Source of the DNA: Anarhynchus alexandrinus
Taxonomy: Eukaryota > Chordata > Aves > Charadriiformes > Charadriidae
Direction: 5' to 3'
NCBI GenBank assembly: GCA_008711295.1
Contig: VUYV01000626.1
Span: 210,181-274,180, forward strand
Length of the DNA stretch: 64,000 nucleotides
A program made the position numbers and the translations under genes. The notes under the pieces are model-generated. The model was not told the origin of the DNA, did no database searches, and saw only the letters and a program-made list of their open reading frames with translations. Position 1 is the stretch's first letter, and the number at the start of each line of letters is the position of its first letter. Shown here piece by piece: positions 45,986 to 57,114 of the stretch.

Positions 45986-46513
45986 NNNNNNNNNNNNNNN
46001 NNNNNNNNNNNNNNNNNNNNNNNNNNNNNNNNNNNNNNNNNNNNNNNNNNNNNNNNNNNNNNNNNNNNNNNNNNNNNNNNNNNNNNNNNNNNNNNNNNNN
46101 NNNNNNNNNNNNNNNNNNNNNNNNNNNNNNNNNNNNNNNNNNNNNNNNNNNNNNNNNNNNNNNNNNNNNNNNNNNNNNNNNNNNNNNNNNNNNNNNNNNN
46201 NNNNNNNNNNNNNNNNNNNNNNNNNNNNNNNNNNNNNNNNNNNNNNNNNNNNNNNNNNNNNNNNNNNNNNNNNNNNNNNNNNNNNNNNNNNNNNNNNNNN
46301 NNNNNNNNNNNNNNNNNNNNNNNNNNNNNNNNNNNNNNNNNNNNNNNNNNNNNNNNNNNNNNNNNNNNNNNNNNNNNNNNNNNNNNNNNNNNNNNNNNNN
46401 NNNNNNNNNNNNNNNNNNNNNNNNNNNNNNNNNNNNNNNNNNNNNNNNNNNNNNNNNNNNNNNNNNNNNNNNNNNNNNNNNNNNNNNNNNNNNNNNNNNN
46501 NNNNNNNNNNNNN
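45986..46513. other. Assembly gap (528 N)
   Basis: A run of N that starts within the CTCTT repeat. After the gap the sequence has TTTTCTCTTCTCTTTGG at 46531-46547, possibly the fading far edge of the same tract. Confidence 0.97.
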
Positions 46514-47160
46514 TTCAGCGGTCCCTCAGTGGTACCTAGCTTTTCTCTTCTCTTTGGAGAGGGAGCTGAAGGGTTGTCAGTGGTAACAAGGGCTAGGAAA
46601 GATGACAGTCTTTCGGTTTAATTTAGAGAATAATTTTAAAGAAATTCCCTTAATTTAAGCATAGGCTTGAGTCAGTAAAGCCATTACTTGCAATACACGC
46701 ATACGTTGAGTATGGGAGCTACCAAAATATACGCATGTGTATGCACATGCACAGAAAGCACTGTTCATAAAAAGAAGACAAGCTGTGAAGCACTTAAATG
46801 TAAACCTGCCTTTAAAAAAAATGCTACAACAAGTACATCACATACTTATGTGCGATGAGGAATTCATGTCTTTGCTTCGCATTAGGCACTTGGCTGAACG
46901 GCGTCTTCAATCATTTGTAAAACCAAAATATTCACCCAGACTGTGATGAAACGGGAAGAAGGACTTCACTGAGAGGTTCAAATTAACAACTGATTTGGGC
47001 TTCACTCACAGGTCCAATACGTCACTCTTGCAAGTTCTATGTGTACAATGGCGATTACACTATTGCAGTTTAAAAGCAATTAGTGGGTTACACTATTGCA
47101 ACCTACAAATGATCCCGACAAGTAACAACAGAAACCACAAGCGCACTAGATATTAATACC
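46514..47160. other. AT-rich anonymous interval
   Basis: Short frames only. It contains two copies of TTACACTATTGCA (about 47055 and 47089), a small direct repeat. It may be part of the repeat-like block that follows. Confidence 0.5.
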
Positions 47161-47188
47161 TATTAATATCTATTAATAGATATTAATA
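47161..47188. repeat. 28-bp perfect palindrome
   Basis: The 28 bases are identical to their own reverse complement: half-site TATTAATATCTATT followed by its exact complement. Further TATTAATA units precede it (47150-47158). It is entirely A/T except for one C and one G, and able to form a cruciform. Confidence 0.9.
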
Positions 47189-47229
47189 AAGAGTGCACCA
47201 ATCACAAGCTTAATAGCATGCCATATACC

Positions 47230-47522
47230 ATATGTATGTTTCTTAGTCACTTACCCTCTCTCTCTCAGGTAAGGTGGCTCAATCCCTGGGAAGTTACCCT
47301 GTACAGCGTCCTGGACAAGTGGGGGACGGATCTCTTCCAGGCCAGCTGTATCGTTGGAAGATTCCCCATTTTTCTCCCCAAACCTTGTGGTTTATATTTC
47401 CTGATTCTGTGAGGGTGCAGGATTATGCCTGAGTGGATGACACTATCCAGGATATTTACCTCTGGTGGTGGGATAGCTCAGTCTCTGTTGCCAATTTGTG
47501 ATGTCGCGCTCAAAGTCACGGG
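47230..47522. mobile_element. Repeat-like sequence, possibly an LTR remnant
   Basis: A compact block with CACTTACCCTCTCTCTCTCA, GTGGTTTATATTTCC and GGATGACACTATCC that reads like avian interspersed-repeat sequence, perhaps an endogenous retrovirus LTR. I cannot assign a family, and the borders are not visible. Low confidence. Confidence 0.25.
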
Positions 47523-47792
47523 CATAGTGGTGGGATGGGACTCAGGGCATTTTGTTTGTTAAGGGCCATTTGGTTTTGGTTCTTATCGTGATGTGATCTT
47601 GAGACAACCCCGGGCTGAGCTGTTTTGCAGCTCCCCCCAAGTTATCATAGTGGTGGGATGAGAATTTGGGCATTTTGTTTGTTAACAAACCTGTTATGGC
47701 CCTTGTTTGTTAAGGGCCATTTGGTTTTGGTTCTTATATGCAATCTTGAGACAACCCCGGGCTGAGCCATTTTGCAGCTCCCCCCAAGTTCT
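47523..47792. repeat. Tandem duplication (123 + 147 bp) with an inverted insertion in unit 2
   Basis: Unit 1 (47523-47645) and unit 2 (47646-47792) share CATAGTGGTGGGATG, the GCATTTTGTTTGTTAA block, GGGCCATTTGGTTTTGGTTC, and GAGACAACCCCGGGCTGAG through CAGCTCCCCCCAAGTT. Unit 2 has about 27 extra bases. These create a 14-bp palindrome (GTTTGTTAACAAAC, 47677-47690) and a hairpin with 9-bp perfect arms (ATGGCCCTT / AAGGGCCAT, 47696-47720). Confidence 0.85.
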
Positions 47793-50700
47793 CTCTGCAT
47801 AGACAAGGCAAGGTGGGGATGAAGCTGAGTCAGTTGACAACTCCCTGCATCTCACCAATTGTGCTCTGAAACCGGTTTGACTGGGTGCTCCCTACACAGA
47901 CCTTGAGCACACAAATCCCTTTGAACCTGCTGCCTCTGCACCTAACACCTCGGTGGTTTCTGAGTGGGTGACATCACAAGACCCCAAATTTGGTGTGCAC
48001 GTCAAGCTTCTAAAAGCTGTAGATAAACCAGGTGCAAAGAGGTTGCAGGACACGGTTGGTTTTTTTGGTGTTTTCTGGCTGACCACAGTGGATGCAGGGT
48101 GGCATTTTCATCACGTTTTTTCCCCCAGCGAACGGAGATTAGCTGGTTGCAGCATTTTTTTTTCCTGCTGTTTCAGCAAGGAAAGTCAGGCGTTCTCAAC
48201 TGAACTAGCATTGATAGGTGCCATAGGAAAAAGGCAACAGGCCGGCTAATTTATCGTGGCATTTGTGTCATGATCACGCCGCTGGTTTTTAGATGTTTTA
48301 CAAAAGAATTTGTGCTCAGATAAATAAGTGATTTGCTGGTGCCTGGGTTTCTTTCCCCTTGGGCTCATTGGTAAAGAGGAATTGTTTGCGTGAGTGTGGC
48401 TTTAATTAATATTTTGTAACACGCTGAGATGCAATTGCATATCACTGGTTTTAAAGGCGTTGGTTCCTAAAGAAAGAATGGAAAAGCCATCACCGTAGGA
48501 CTTTTTTTTAAACAACTTCTCTAATTAAGAAACCCGCTGAGCAAAGCGTACAAACACATGATTAAGTCCATCTGTATTCAGCCAGGCACATAAGCACATG
48601 CATAAAGTTTGGCACGTGCTTTACTCAAGAGGAATTGTCTGATGAATTGGGACCTAAAAGAACGCAGGAGAGACTCGCTGTGCTCTTCTCTTAATGATGC
48701 AGTATTTTATATTCTAGTAACCAGCTATTCTCCCCTCCCCCCCCCCTTTCCTTTTTACCTTGAAAACACCTCAACATCATATTTCTTGGCACATTTTTGT
48801 CAAACTTAGTTTTGAATATTGAATGACTTGGTGAAGAAAAGGAGCTGCACATTTCAAACCGCCCTGAGCTCTGAGAACCCAGAGTTCAGCCCTCCGCTCC
48901 TGACAAGGATGACAAAGAGGCTGCCGTGAGCATCTCATATGTTTCCATCTAATATGAGACTTCACATTCTGCATCAGAGGGGGAATTTTGCAAGGAAAAG
49001 CATCGCAGTGACAACACAACGTCCTTCACAAGCTAAGTCAATTTTAATTTTTTAAGCCATTATTATTATTAGGCAGCAAAATGCGTGGTGCATAAATCTC
49101 ATCCATTACCGATGGCTTTTGTTTCATGAATAATCAAGGCAATTCAGTTCAGGAACAGGCAAAATAAGATAAGGCTGTGCATGTCCTTTGCAAATGGCCA
49201 CATACATCCCGGGTATAAACCCACCAAGCTGCACCAGCCCCACCTGACCCACACTGATTTTCACCCTCAGAGGATCTCCCCTGCAGCGCAAAAGCCACTT
49301 GATATCCCACAGGGGCACCCAGGGCACCATGGGGATCCTCCTGGAGGTGAGACAGCTTTTCTTTGCCATGGTTTTTGAAGTCCTGTTTTTGAGGGTATAT
49401 GGTTCAGCAATACGTCATGATGGAGATGTGATACCCATCAGCGGTTCTGGGTTTAGGCTGGGTGGGCGCTGGGCTGCGGGGGGAAAGCTCCCAGGACTAC
49501 GTCGAACCTGCTGGCACCATGACCTCCTTCCAACCACCTGACATTTGCATTTTATATTCCCCGTTTCCTTTTGGACAACCCAATTTCCATAAGCCTGAGT
49601 GATTATTTCGCTTTTGAGAAATTAAACCATCACCTTCCCAATTTTAATTCCTATAATTTATTTTTATGAGGTGATGCTGAAAAGGGCAAAAATAATGAAT
49701 ATTTTGAAAGATGTGGAAGCCAGGCCTGTGCTTTGCCTGAAAGCTGTGCAGGAGGTGCCTGTAAGAGATGCAGAAATAATCATTATTTAAAGAAAAATAA
49801 AACGCAACCACTCAAATATGTTTCTAGTAACATTGCGAGTCCTAATGACCATATTTTAAGATTAAAGCTTCTAGGTAATGACAGTGGCTTTTTCCCTTGC
49901 TATGAAGAAGACCTGGTTGGATAGAGGAAACCATCCCATTTCAGAGAACTACAACTGCCTTCCCAACGGGAGACAGTGATGAGAAGAGACTACTAAAAGA
50001 AAGTGATCTGGCTTTCCTGGAAAAGCTGTCCGTTATTAAACAATGTTTTAAAGCAGTGAAATGCAGAGACCATAGAGCTGAAGGGAAAGTCTACAGCTGC
50101 TCTCGATAGTCCCTCCTTCTCAACCCAAGCGCTGCCTTCAATGGCCATAGGAAAGGCTGCTTGTGTAAACCCAAATACGCTGTGCAAGGAGGGGAGAAAG
50201 AAGAAGGGGCAGCGTGGTCTTCATGTGCGTGACTAGGGGAATAGGAATGCGGGAAACAATATTCACTCTGTACATAGCATTACTGAGACCATTACTGTAA
50301 TAGCCAGTCCAGTTTTGGCATCTGCGCTCTGAAAAGAGATTGATAAATTGAAATGTCTGCACAGAGCCGCTATCAGAGGGTTCTTTACAGAGAGACACTA
50401 AATGCATTCACTTGCTTAAAAAAAAGAAAGTTAGGAGTTAGCTTGAGCGCAGTGTATAAAGGATCCATGAAAGGGCAAAAACATTCCTCTTCCTGAGCAG
50501 CTCTTTAATTCAGGGCTCTGAATCCAATGACTATAAATAAAAGCCAGCAGAGCTGCACTGGTAGAAAAGGTATTAGTTATGCTATTCTTTTCTTTTTCCT
50601 TATATTTTTTTTTAATATAGATTTTGGAATAGCTCAGGAAAGGGTGTAACCAGATCTTTACAGCCTCCAAACTGAGCCCAGAAAATTCTCCTGAGCCACT

Positions 50701-51953
50701 CTCAGCCCCAGACATGCAGTGAAGAAGTCCATAGCGCTCACTGCAGCAATTTCTCCACCGGCTGCTGATCAGAGCCGCCCATCCTGGTGGTCCCTCCCGG
50801 ACCCAACATTTATGAACCCGGGAATCCTCCTGGCACTTGTAGGCTGGCATGTGAAAATGCCAACCTGAGCTGATTTTCTGGCTCATCATTTATGCTATGA
50901 ATATTTTATAAACCAGCTTGTTGGCTGGGATAGAGAGACATGAAGAAGCGAAACAACCCAATTCATTCACAGCGAACTTCTTTAGACCAACATAATGCAG
51001 TCTGAAAGCCTCAACACCAGATGCGAGTGTGGTTTTGACTTAAGGGCTCAAGTCCCAAAACCACAATGAAGACATAAAATTGACAGCGCAGAGAAGCAAC
51101 CTCTGCACAAATGGTCATGAGACGTCGTGATCAGTATCAGCCACTGCCACCAACATTGTCCTGCTTTGGATCAGGGGTCAACTGCTGACCCATCACTCGG
51201 AGCATGGAGTGGAGGTTGTTTCTAATGATCCTTTTGGAATCAGGCTCAAATCTGCTGCCCTGAAACAGCTCAAGAAAAAGAAGGGAATGGTTTAAAGTTA
51301 AATTCCCAAGGGCTAGTGTGGTTTGGGGAAATCATCTCTGCAGTTGTGGGGCTTTTTTGACTGTGGTCTATCTGGGAAACAGTTTCCTGCTTCTCTCTGA
51401 TGTAATTCTGCCAAGACACATTTTGGAGTGTTGATTGGTGCCAGTTTTTGCTTTATTTTTGGAAAACGTTCGTCACACCTGGGTCTTGAAAGACCTGCAA
51501 ACCCAGAGCAGTGTGAGCTGAGCTGCCTCACGCAACGTGAGAATTGAAATATCTCGATTAATGTTGTGAACATTGGTCGGAGGAGAAGAAGGCTGACAGG
51601 TTACCGGTGGCTGCTTTCAAGATGCCTTTTAAAGTTCTGAAGTAAAAAGAACCCCCAAACCCACAACATTAACAACAGAGAGGGCTTTAATTGCACTTAC
51701 CCTAAGGTCATTAATTACCCTGGGTCCTTCTACATCCCTGAATGTTAAAATCCTTTGTACTTTTGGAGTGGTGTAGTGGGGCTTTGGAACTATGCTCCAA
51801 AATTAGATATATGTTTTTCCTGAATCTTATTTCTAGTTGCAAATTAGCAGTTTTCAGCTACTGGGAAATGTTGTGGCTAATGAAAAAGAAAATCTAGCAT
51901 AGCAAAATCCATGACTAATTTTTTTAAAAAACCCAAATTATTGTTTTTACTGA
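47793..51953. other. CR1-free 4.2-kb interval, no confident gene
   Basis: Includes a C-run at 48728-48747 and AT-rich blocks. The minus frame 50889-50431 is open for 153 codons from an ATG, without a recognisable domain. An ATG in strong Kozak context (GCACCATGG, 49326-49334) is followed 18 bases later by a donor-like GGAG|GTGAGA, but no other support exists. Confidence 0.5.
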
Positions 51954-52427
51954 ACAAGAAGGACATGGACCTGTTAGAGCAGGTCCAGAGGAGGGCCATG
52001 AAAATGGTCAGAGGGCTGGAGCACCTCTCCTACGAAGAAAGGCTCAGAGAGCTGGCGTTGTTTAGCCTGGAGAAGAGAAGGCTCCAGGGACACATTATTG
52101 TGGCCTTTCATTATATAAAGGGAGACTTTTTACCATGGCCTGTAGTAACAGGACAACAGGCAACAGTTTTAAACTGAACGAAGGTAGATTTAGATAGGAT
52201 ATAAATAAGAAATTTTTTACAGTGAGGGTTGTGAGACCCTGGAACAGGTTGCCCAAAGAATTTGTGGATGTCCTATCATTGGAAGTGCTCAAGGTTGGGT
52301 CAGATGGCGCTTTGAGCAACCTGATCTACTGAAAGATGTCCCCACCTGTGGCAAAGGGGTTGAACTAGATGATCATGAAAGGTCCCTTCCAACCCAAACC
52401 ATTCTGTGATTCTATGATTATATGATT
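51954..52427 (+). mobile_element. CR1 LINE 3' fragment, group E
   Basis: Forward-oriented. The open 5' part reads [40 protein letters not shown] and [16 protein letters not shown]; the frame then breaks. Downstream it has AGGTAGATTTAGATAGGATA and GGGTTGTGAGACCCTGGAAC blocks and ends with CCATTCTGTGATTCTATGAT. It is diverged, hence older. Confidence 0.93.
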
Positions 52428-53301
52428 TCAGAGGTTAGAAACACAGACTTCCCTAAAATCACTGCTATGAAATTTACAATTAAGAGTGTTTGCAGGTAGT
52501 GTGTCAGTGGAGAATAAGATAAACAGAGAAAAGTCTATATTTTTTTTCTGTTTCACAGAACTGTACAGCACCTGGCACATAATGGTCTATGGATCACCGG
52601 CATTTGTACCAAGGAAATCAGAAGCCACGTGTGCTCAGGGAAGTTCTTATGGTTTCTCTAATCAAGGTAAGAGTCATTACACTCACCAGTAGCTGTCTGC
52701 AGTACAGACATCTGCATCTGAACCACTTTGGGGGGGGGAAGTAGGAATTTCTGGAGTGTGACTCTTCTGGAGTATTTTAGTCCCCTATATTATCAGACAG
52801 TGGATGTTAAAAGGCATCTGAATCTGTCGGAGTTCTACAGTATAGCCACTGACCCCCCCAGTGCACCCCAGTCCACACCTCTGGTCACTGAAGTCCCATG
52901 AGATGCGTCAGTCCAGAGAGGGATCAACAGTGTCCTTGCAGTTCTCCCTCCTTAGTATGAGCGTGAGGTGTGTGTGGTCTCTCAGGATTTTCATTACATC
53001 ATTGAAATAAAGCACACTGACATATTATTTCTTCTGCCTGAGTCCGTCCCGGTATCTTCGTTGTCACCTGGCCAAACCTTTCCAGCATGGTCCTCTCTAC
53101 GAACATCAAGATCCATGGAGGACCCTATTGCCCAAACTGCCCTGGTCCTTGGACTCCAGTTTGTAGCTCATAACACCCACATCTCTTCCTCTTCATGATT
53201 TGCATGCTTAAACACCCTTGATTTGCTCAGAAAGGCAGAAGTTGGAAGAAATAAACAGTATCTACCTGAATCTCAGCTCAAGGAAGGAACAAAACCTCAA
53301 T
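52428..53301. other. Interval with one exon-like segment
   Basis: Apart from the candidate at 52559-52666 and a G-run at 52731-52739, no feature is recognised. Confidence 0.5.
52559..52666 (+). other. 108-base exon-like segment with the best splice-like borders in the window
   Basis: Upstream is TATTTTTTTTCTGTTTCACAG, a near-ideal pyrimidine tract and acceptor; downstream is CAAG|GTAAGAG, a near-ideal donor. The length is a multiple of three. One frame is open throughout (split codon of 2 + 35 codons + 1 base, so a phase 1-1 exon) and reads YSTWHIMVYGSPAFVPRK followed by SEATCAQGSSYGFSNQ. The other two frames close inside. Vertebrate phase-symmetric exons can be spliced in or out without a frame change. 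I do not recognise the peptide. It could be a coding exon, a non-coding RNA exon, or chance. Confidence 0.3.
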
Positions 53302-53706
53302 AAGTAGAAAGAGCCAAAAGTTAACAATATGATTGAAAAAAGCCCCCCAGCTTTAGAGGAGTACTTCTCATGCAGGAAACGTGTAAGAAAAAAATTAAAT
53401 AAAATCTAGAAATCAAATTAAAAGGTCACCGAGAAAGAGGGAAGAGTATTAGGGTGAAAGACTTGTGTTCACTTGCAGGGAGAATACGCCCAGTGCTTGC
53501 CACAGCTTGCTGCCTAACAAGGCCAGCAGCAAAGAAATGTCCTTCTCAATCACAGCAGGGACTGAAGGTGCCTGGCAAACTCTATGTCAAAATATTATTT
53601 GGAGTTGTCAGACAGGGCAGGGCTTTTTACTTCACATCCGAACCTTTGATATAGCAGGAGGAGAATGGAAAGAATCATAGCACTGCCTGGGCATTCCTTG
53701 ATTATC
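53302..53706 (+). repeat. 405-bp direct duplication, copy 1
   Basis: Matches 53710-54114 at an offset of 408. The eight differences seen all fall in the first 100 or so bases (for example AAAAGTTAACAAT against AAATGTTAACAAC, GAAACGTGTAAG against GAAATGTATGAG). The last 300 or so bases are identical. Confidence 0.9.
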
Positions 53707-53707
53707 N

Positions 53708-53708
53708 G
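53708..53708. other. Single-N contig join
   Basis: One N directly between the two 405-bp copies. Confidence 0.95.
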
Positions 53709-53709
53709 T

Positions 53710-54114
53710 AAGTAGAAAGAGCCAAATGTTAACAACATGATTGAGAAAAGCCCCCCAGCTTTAGCGGAGTAGTTCTCATGCAGGAAATGTATGAGAAAAA
53801 AATTAAATAAAATCTAGAAATCAAATTAAAAGGTCACCGAGAAAGAGGGAAGAGTATTAGGGTGAAAGACTTGTGTTCACTTGCAGGGAGAATACGCCCA
53901 GTGCTTGCCACAGCTTGCTGCCTAACAAGGCCAGCAGCAAAGAAATGTCCTTCTCAATCACAGCAGGGACTGAAGGTGCCTGGCAAACTCTATGTCAAAA
54001 TATTATTTGGAGTTGTCAGACAGGGCAGGGCTTTTTACTTCACATCCGAACCTTTGATATAGCAGGAGGAGAATGGAAAGAATCATAGCACTGCCTGGGC
54101 ATTCCTTGATTATT
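53710..54114 (+). repeat. 405-bp direct duplication, copy 2
   Basis: Second copy, running on into unique sequence after CCTTGATTAT. Contig-start errors or an allele could explain the mismatch cluster at its beginning. Confidence 0.9.
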
Positions 54115-56830
54115 ATGAGATCAAGGTTTATCTACTTATGGAAATATGTGTGGCTCTCTTGGGGTCTTTGCAGTGTTACTAAATGATAAAAAGAAAAGGG
54201 AGAAATTGCTTTTTGAAAAATTTATCCCACTTTTTCAATTAAAATTTTCAAAATGTTGGTCATTTTATCAACTCTGCTTTTAATTTTACAGCCAAGCACC
54301 AGTTCTCTTTTCAATAATAGTTTCAATAATAATTCTTTGCATTTAAGCTAAGAGCTTCTTTTCCATCATGACACATTCTGGTATAATATTCTCTCTTATA
54401 CTGGCAATAAGCCAATACAGCATCTTCTGCAGCCTTTCCATCTCATGTCCTTAAGTTCCTGTCAACCTTTCATAGGCACAGGGAACAAAAACCTCAGTCA
54501 TCTTCCATCAAAATCCCACTCAAAAATACAATGGAAATTCAGATAGCAGGCACTGCATCATGTCCATACACTGGCATTAAACAGGTTCTGAAGATGATGT
54601 GCTCAGTATCATGTAAGCTTCCCAAAATAACTGTCAAGCTGTTTCTAAATTTCCTTGGGGATTCTTCCGTTATCACTAGGTCATTCATTAGGTTGTAATG
54701 AAAAGACTTGTATAACAAAATTGGACATAAAGAATAAGTGCTGAAAATTGCAACATCTATTAATGCTTTTGATGAAAACTTTGTAGAATGAGGGCTTTTT
54801 TTTTTTTTTTTCTTTTGCAAAGCAAGAGAAGTTGTTCAGATGAAAGGAATGCTACTAAAATAGGCTGTGGGAAATGTAGTCTGCTTAATGTACCAAGGAG
54901 CAAAATCCTTAGGTCAATACAGAGACCACTCAAGAAGAGGGCCACAAATGACAAGATGGAACATCAAATAAGAAATTTCAAAGACAGTGTCTATGAAAAT
55001 AGTAGCTGATAAATCACATTGTCTGTTTTTTAATCTGACCATATTTCTGTTAGTCAGTTCATTTCTATTAAAGGTACAGACCTCAGGGTAAATCAAAAGC
55101 AGCTCCATCAATCTCACTAGACTAACATCATTGTAAGATTGGTCTGAAAACTGAATCAGATTCAATATCTGCTGGGTAAGCATTAATCAGTTCTTTACCA
55201 CTAATTTATTGTGCAAAGCAACACCTCATCTGCCATTTTAGATAACACCATTGTTAAGGGAAATTTCAGTTTGGCTTCGCTAAGCCTGTAGTGGAAATTC
55301 AGCAAAAGGTACGGGGAAAGGCAGGGCAGGAAAAGCCTGGAGGTGATGAGAGGGGCAGAACATCCTTCAAGAAATACCCTATTCAAGTTTTTGAAATATC
55401 ACTCTAAATAAATTATGGTGTCAGGATGGAAGATAAGGCAGAATAAGTATTGCGAACAGAGGTGGTAAAAGGTTTGATTTTGAATTTTTTTTTTTCCAAA
55501 TGTCATTAATAATTTTAAAAAGAGGAGTAAACAGCCCTTTCACTACTTGGAAATAACATATCATCACTGCTAACATTGGGGAGGCTTCAGAGGTCCCACA
55601 ACAAATAATGTGAGCATATAACCAGTTTATCGAAAGTTATAGCACACTGCTTGCTATAACTAGAGTTAGAACTGTAAAAGTACCTCGGTACAGGCACCCA
55701 TAGGGAGGTATAATCAGTTTTATAGACTAGTTTAAACTTATTCTCCTGAATTTGTCATTTTGAAGCCTAACTCCAAAACTCTTCTAAAGTCCAATTGACC
55801 TCTTTAGCTCCACCATCTTTTAACACTCGAGTGCTTCAATCACTTTTGCGGGTGGATTTATTTGCCTGTGATGCTTTGCAGCTCTTAAACTTTTACTTCC
55901 ACTCTGCTCTCATCCTTGACTTTGAACATCCAGCTGTAACCTGCCTTGAGAGTCCACCCACCAAGCAAAGCACATCGCTTTCCAAAACCTCACTTTGGAG
56001 AGCCTTCACTGCTGTCTGCAGAGGCACCTTCCCAGCAACGCCATCCTCTCATTGAGTCACCCTAATGGAGATTGAAAGATTGGTTTTGCCCCCAGAACTG
56101 ACAACTCTGACCTGCAGGGAGCGGTGACATGATTAGCAGGTGATTTCCCAAAGACCTTTAGTTTCCAATAATTTCCGTGTCTGCCCATGCTATTAGATTT
56201 AGAACGTAAGAGCAATTCTCAAGGGGTTTTAATTTTATTTAATGAATAAAAGAGCTGATTTCATAGTGAATGAGGCTATTCATAGCAAGTAACCAGATTA
56301 AAATGAAGGATAATATAGCTTAAGCAAAGGCACACACTTCCATTTCCAGTAGCATTTCCAAGCAAAATCTTTGCTTTTTCTGCTCCTTCATGTAGATTAT
56401 AAATAAAAACTGAAGAGCTGAAAAGCTGTCAGGAGAGGCAATGGGATTTTGCAGAGACAACGTTTTTTTGGCTAATCTTGTATTAAATCGGCGGTTCACA
56501 AGCGAATTTGATTTGATTCTTGATAAAGTTCCAGGAGGTGAAACTCTCCTGTTCCCATTTCTGGAGTATGTAACTCTATCCCGTACAGAGCACTCCCTCC
56601 TACCCTAGAATAATACACCTGTATCACAACTGAAACAAAAATACTGACAGGTGAGTCACGTTACATGGACCCAAACTCAAATTGTTTAACATAACAAAAA
56701 TTCAATGACAAATATGTTAATACCAATTGCTAAGAGGATTTTCTTCCCAGTATTTTATTAGAGGTTTCCTTCAATTAGTCTCATTGTTCCTGGTTCTCCC
56801 ATAAGGTAAATATATCCTTATATATCCAAA
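54115..56830. other. AT-rich anonymous interval
   Basis: A T/A tract lies at 54797-54815. Sequence at about 56130-56320 has even complexity with several ATTA/TAAT cores and may be conserved non-coding DNA. Reading frames are short. No repeat recognised. Confidence 0.5.
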
Positions 56831-57081
56831 TATAGAATCATAGAATCATAGAATGGTTTAGGTTGGAAAGGACCTTGAAGATCATCGAGTTCCAACCCCC
56901 CTGCCATAGGCAGGGACACCTCCCACCACACCAGGCTGCCCAAGGCCACCTCCAGCCTGGCCTTGAACACCTCCAGGGATGGGGCCTCAACAACCTCTCT
57001 GGGCAACCTGTTCCAGTGCCTCACCACCCTCAAAGTGAAAAACTTCTTCCTAATGTTCAATCTAAACCTGCCCTCTTCCAA
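56831..57081 (-). mobile_element. CR1 LINE 3' fragment, group A
   Basis: Reverse-oriented, tail of two to three ATAGAATC units, truncated at CTGCCCTCTTCC in the [10 protein letters not shown] codons. The variant CTGTTCCAGTGCCTCA (coding RHWNRLP) is shared with the 16888 copy. The truncation point joins a 12-bp tandem repeat. Confidence 0.95.
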
Positions 57082-57114
57082 AATAATATCCAAAATAATA
57101 TCCAAAATAATCCT
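57079..57114. repeat. 12-bp tandem repeat (CCAAAATAATAT)
   Basis: Nearly three copies of a 12-base unit directly at the truncated end of the CR1. It may predate the insertion or have arisen at the junction. Confidence 0.75.

Noticed and set aside
45602..46621. 339-codon plus-strand ORF
   Set aside because: It consists of CTCTT-encoded low complexity and 528 N read as unknown residues. It is not a gene.
49326..49344. Kozak ATG followed by a donor as a first coding exon
   Set aside because: Only six codons with no promoter or upstream support.
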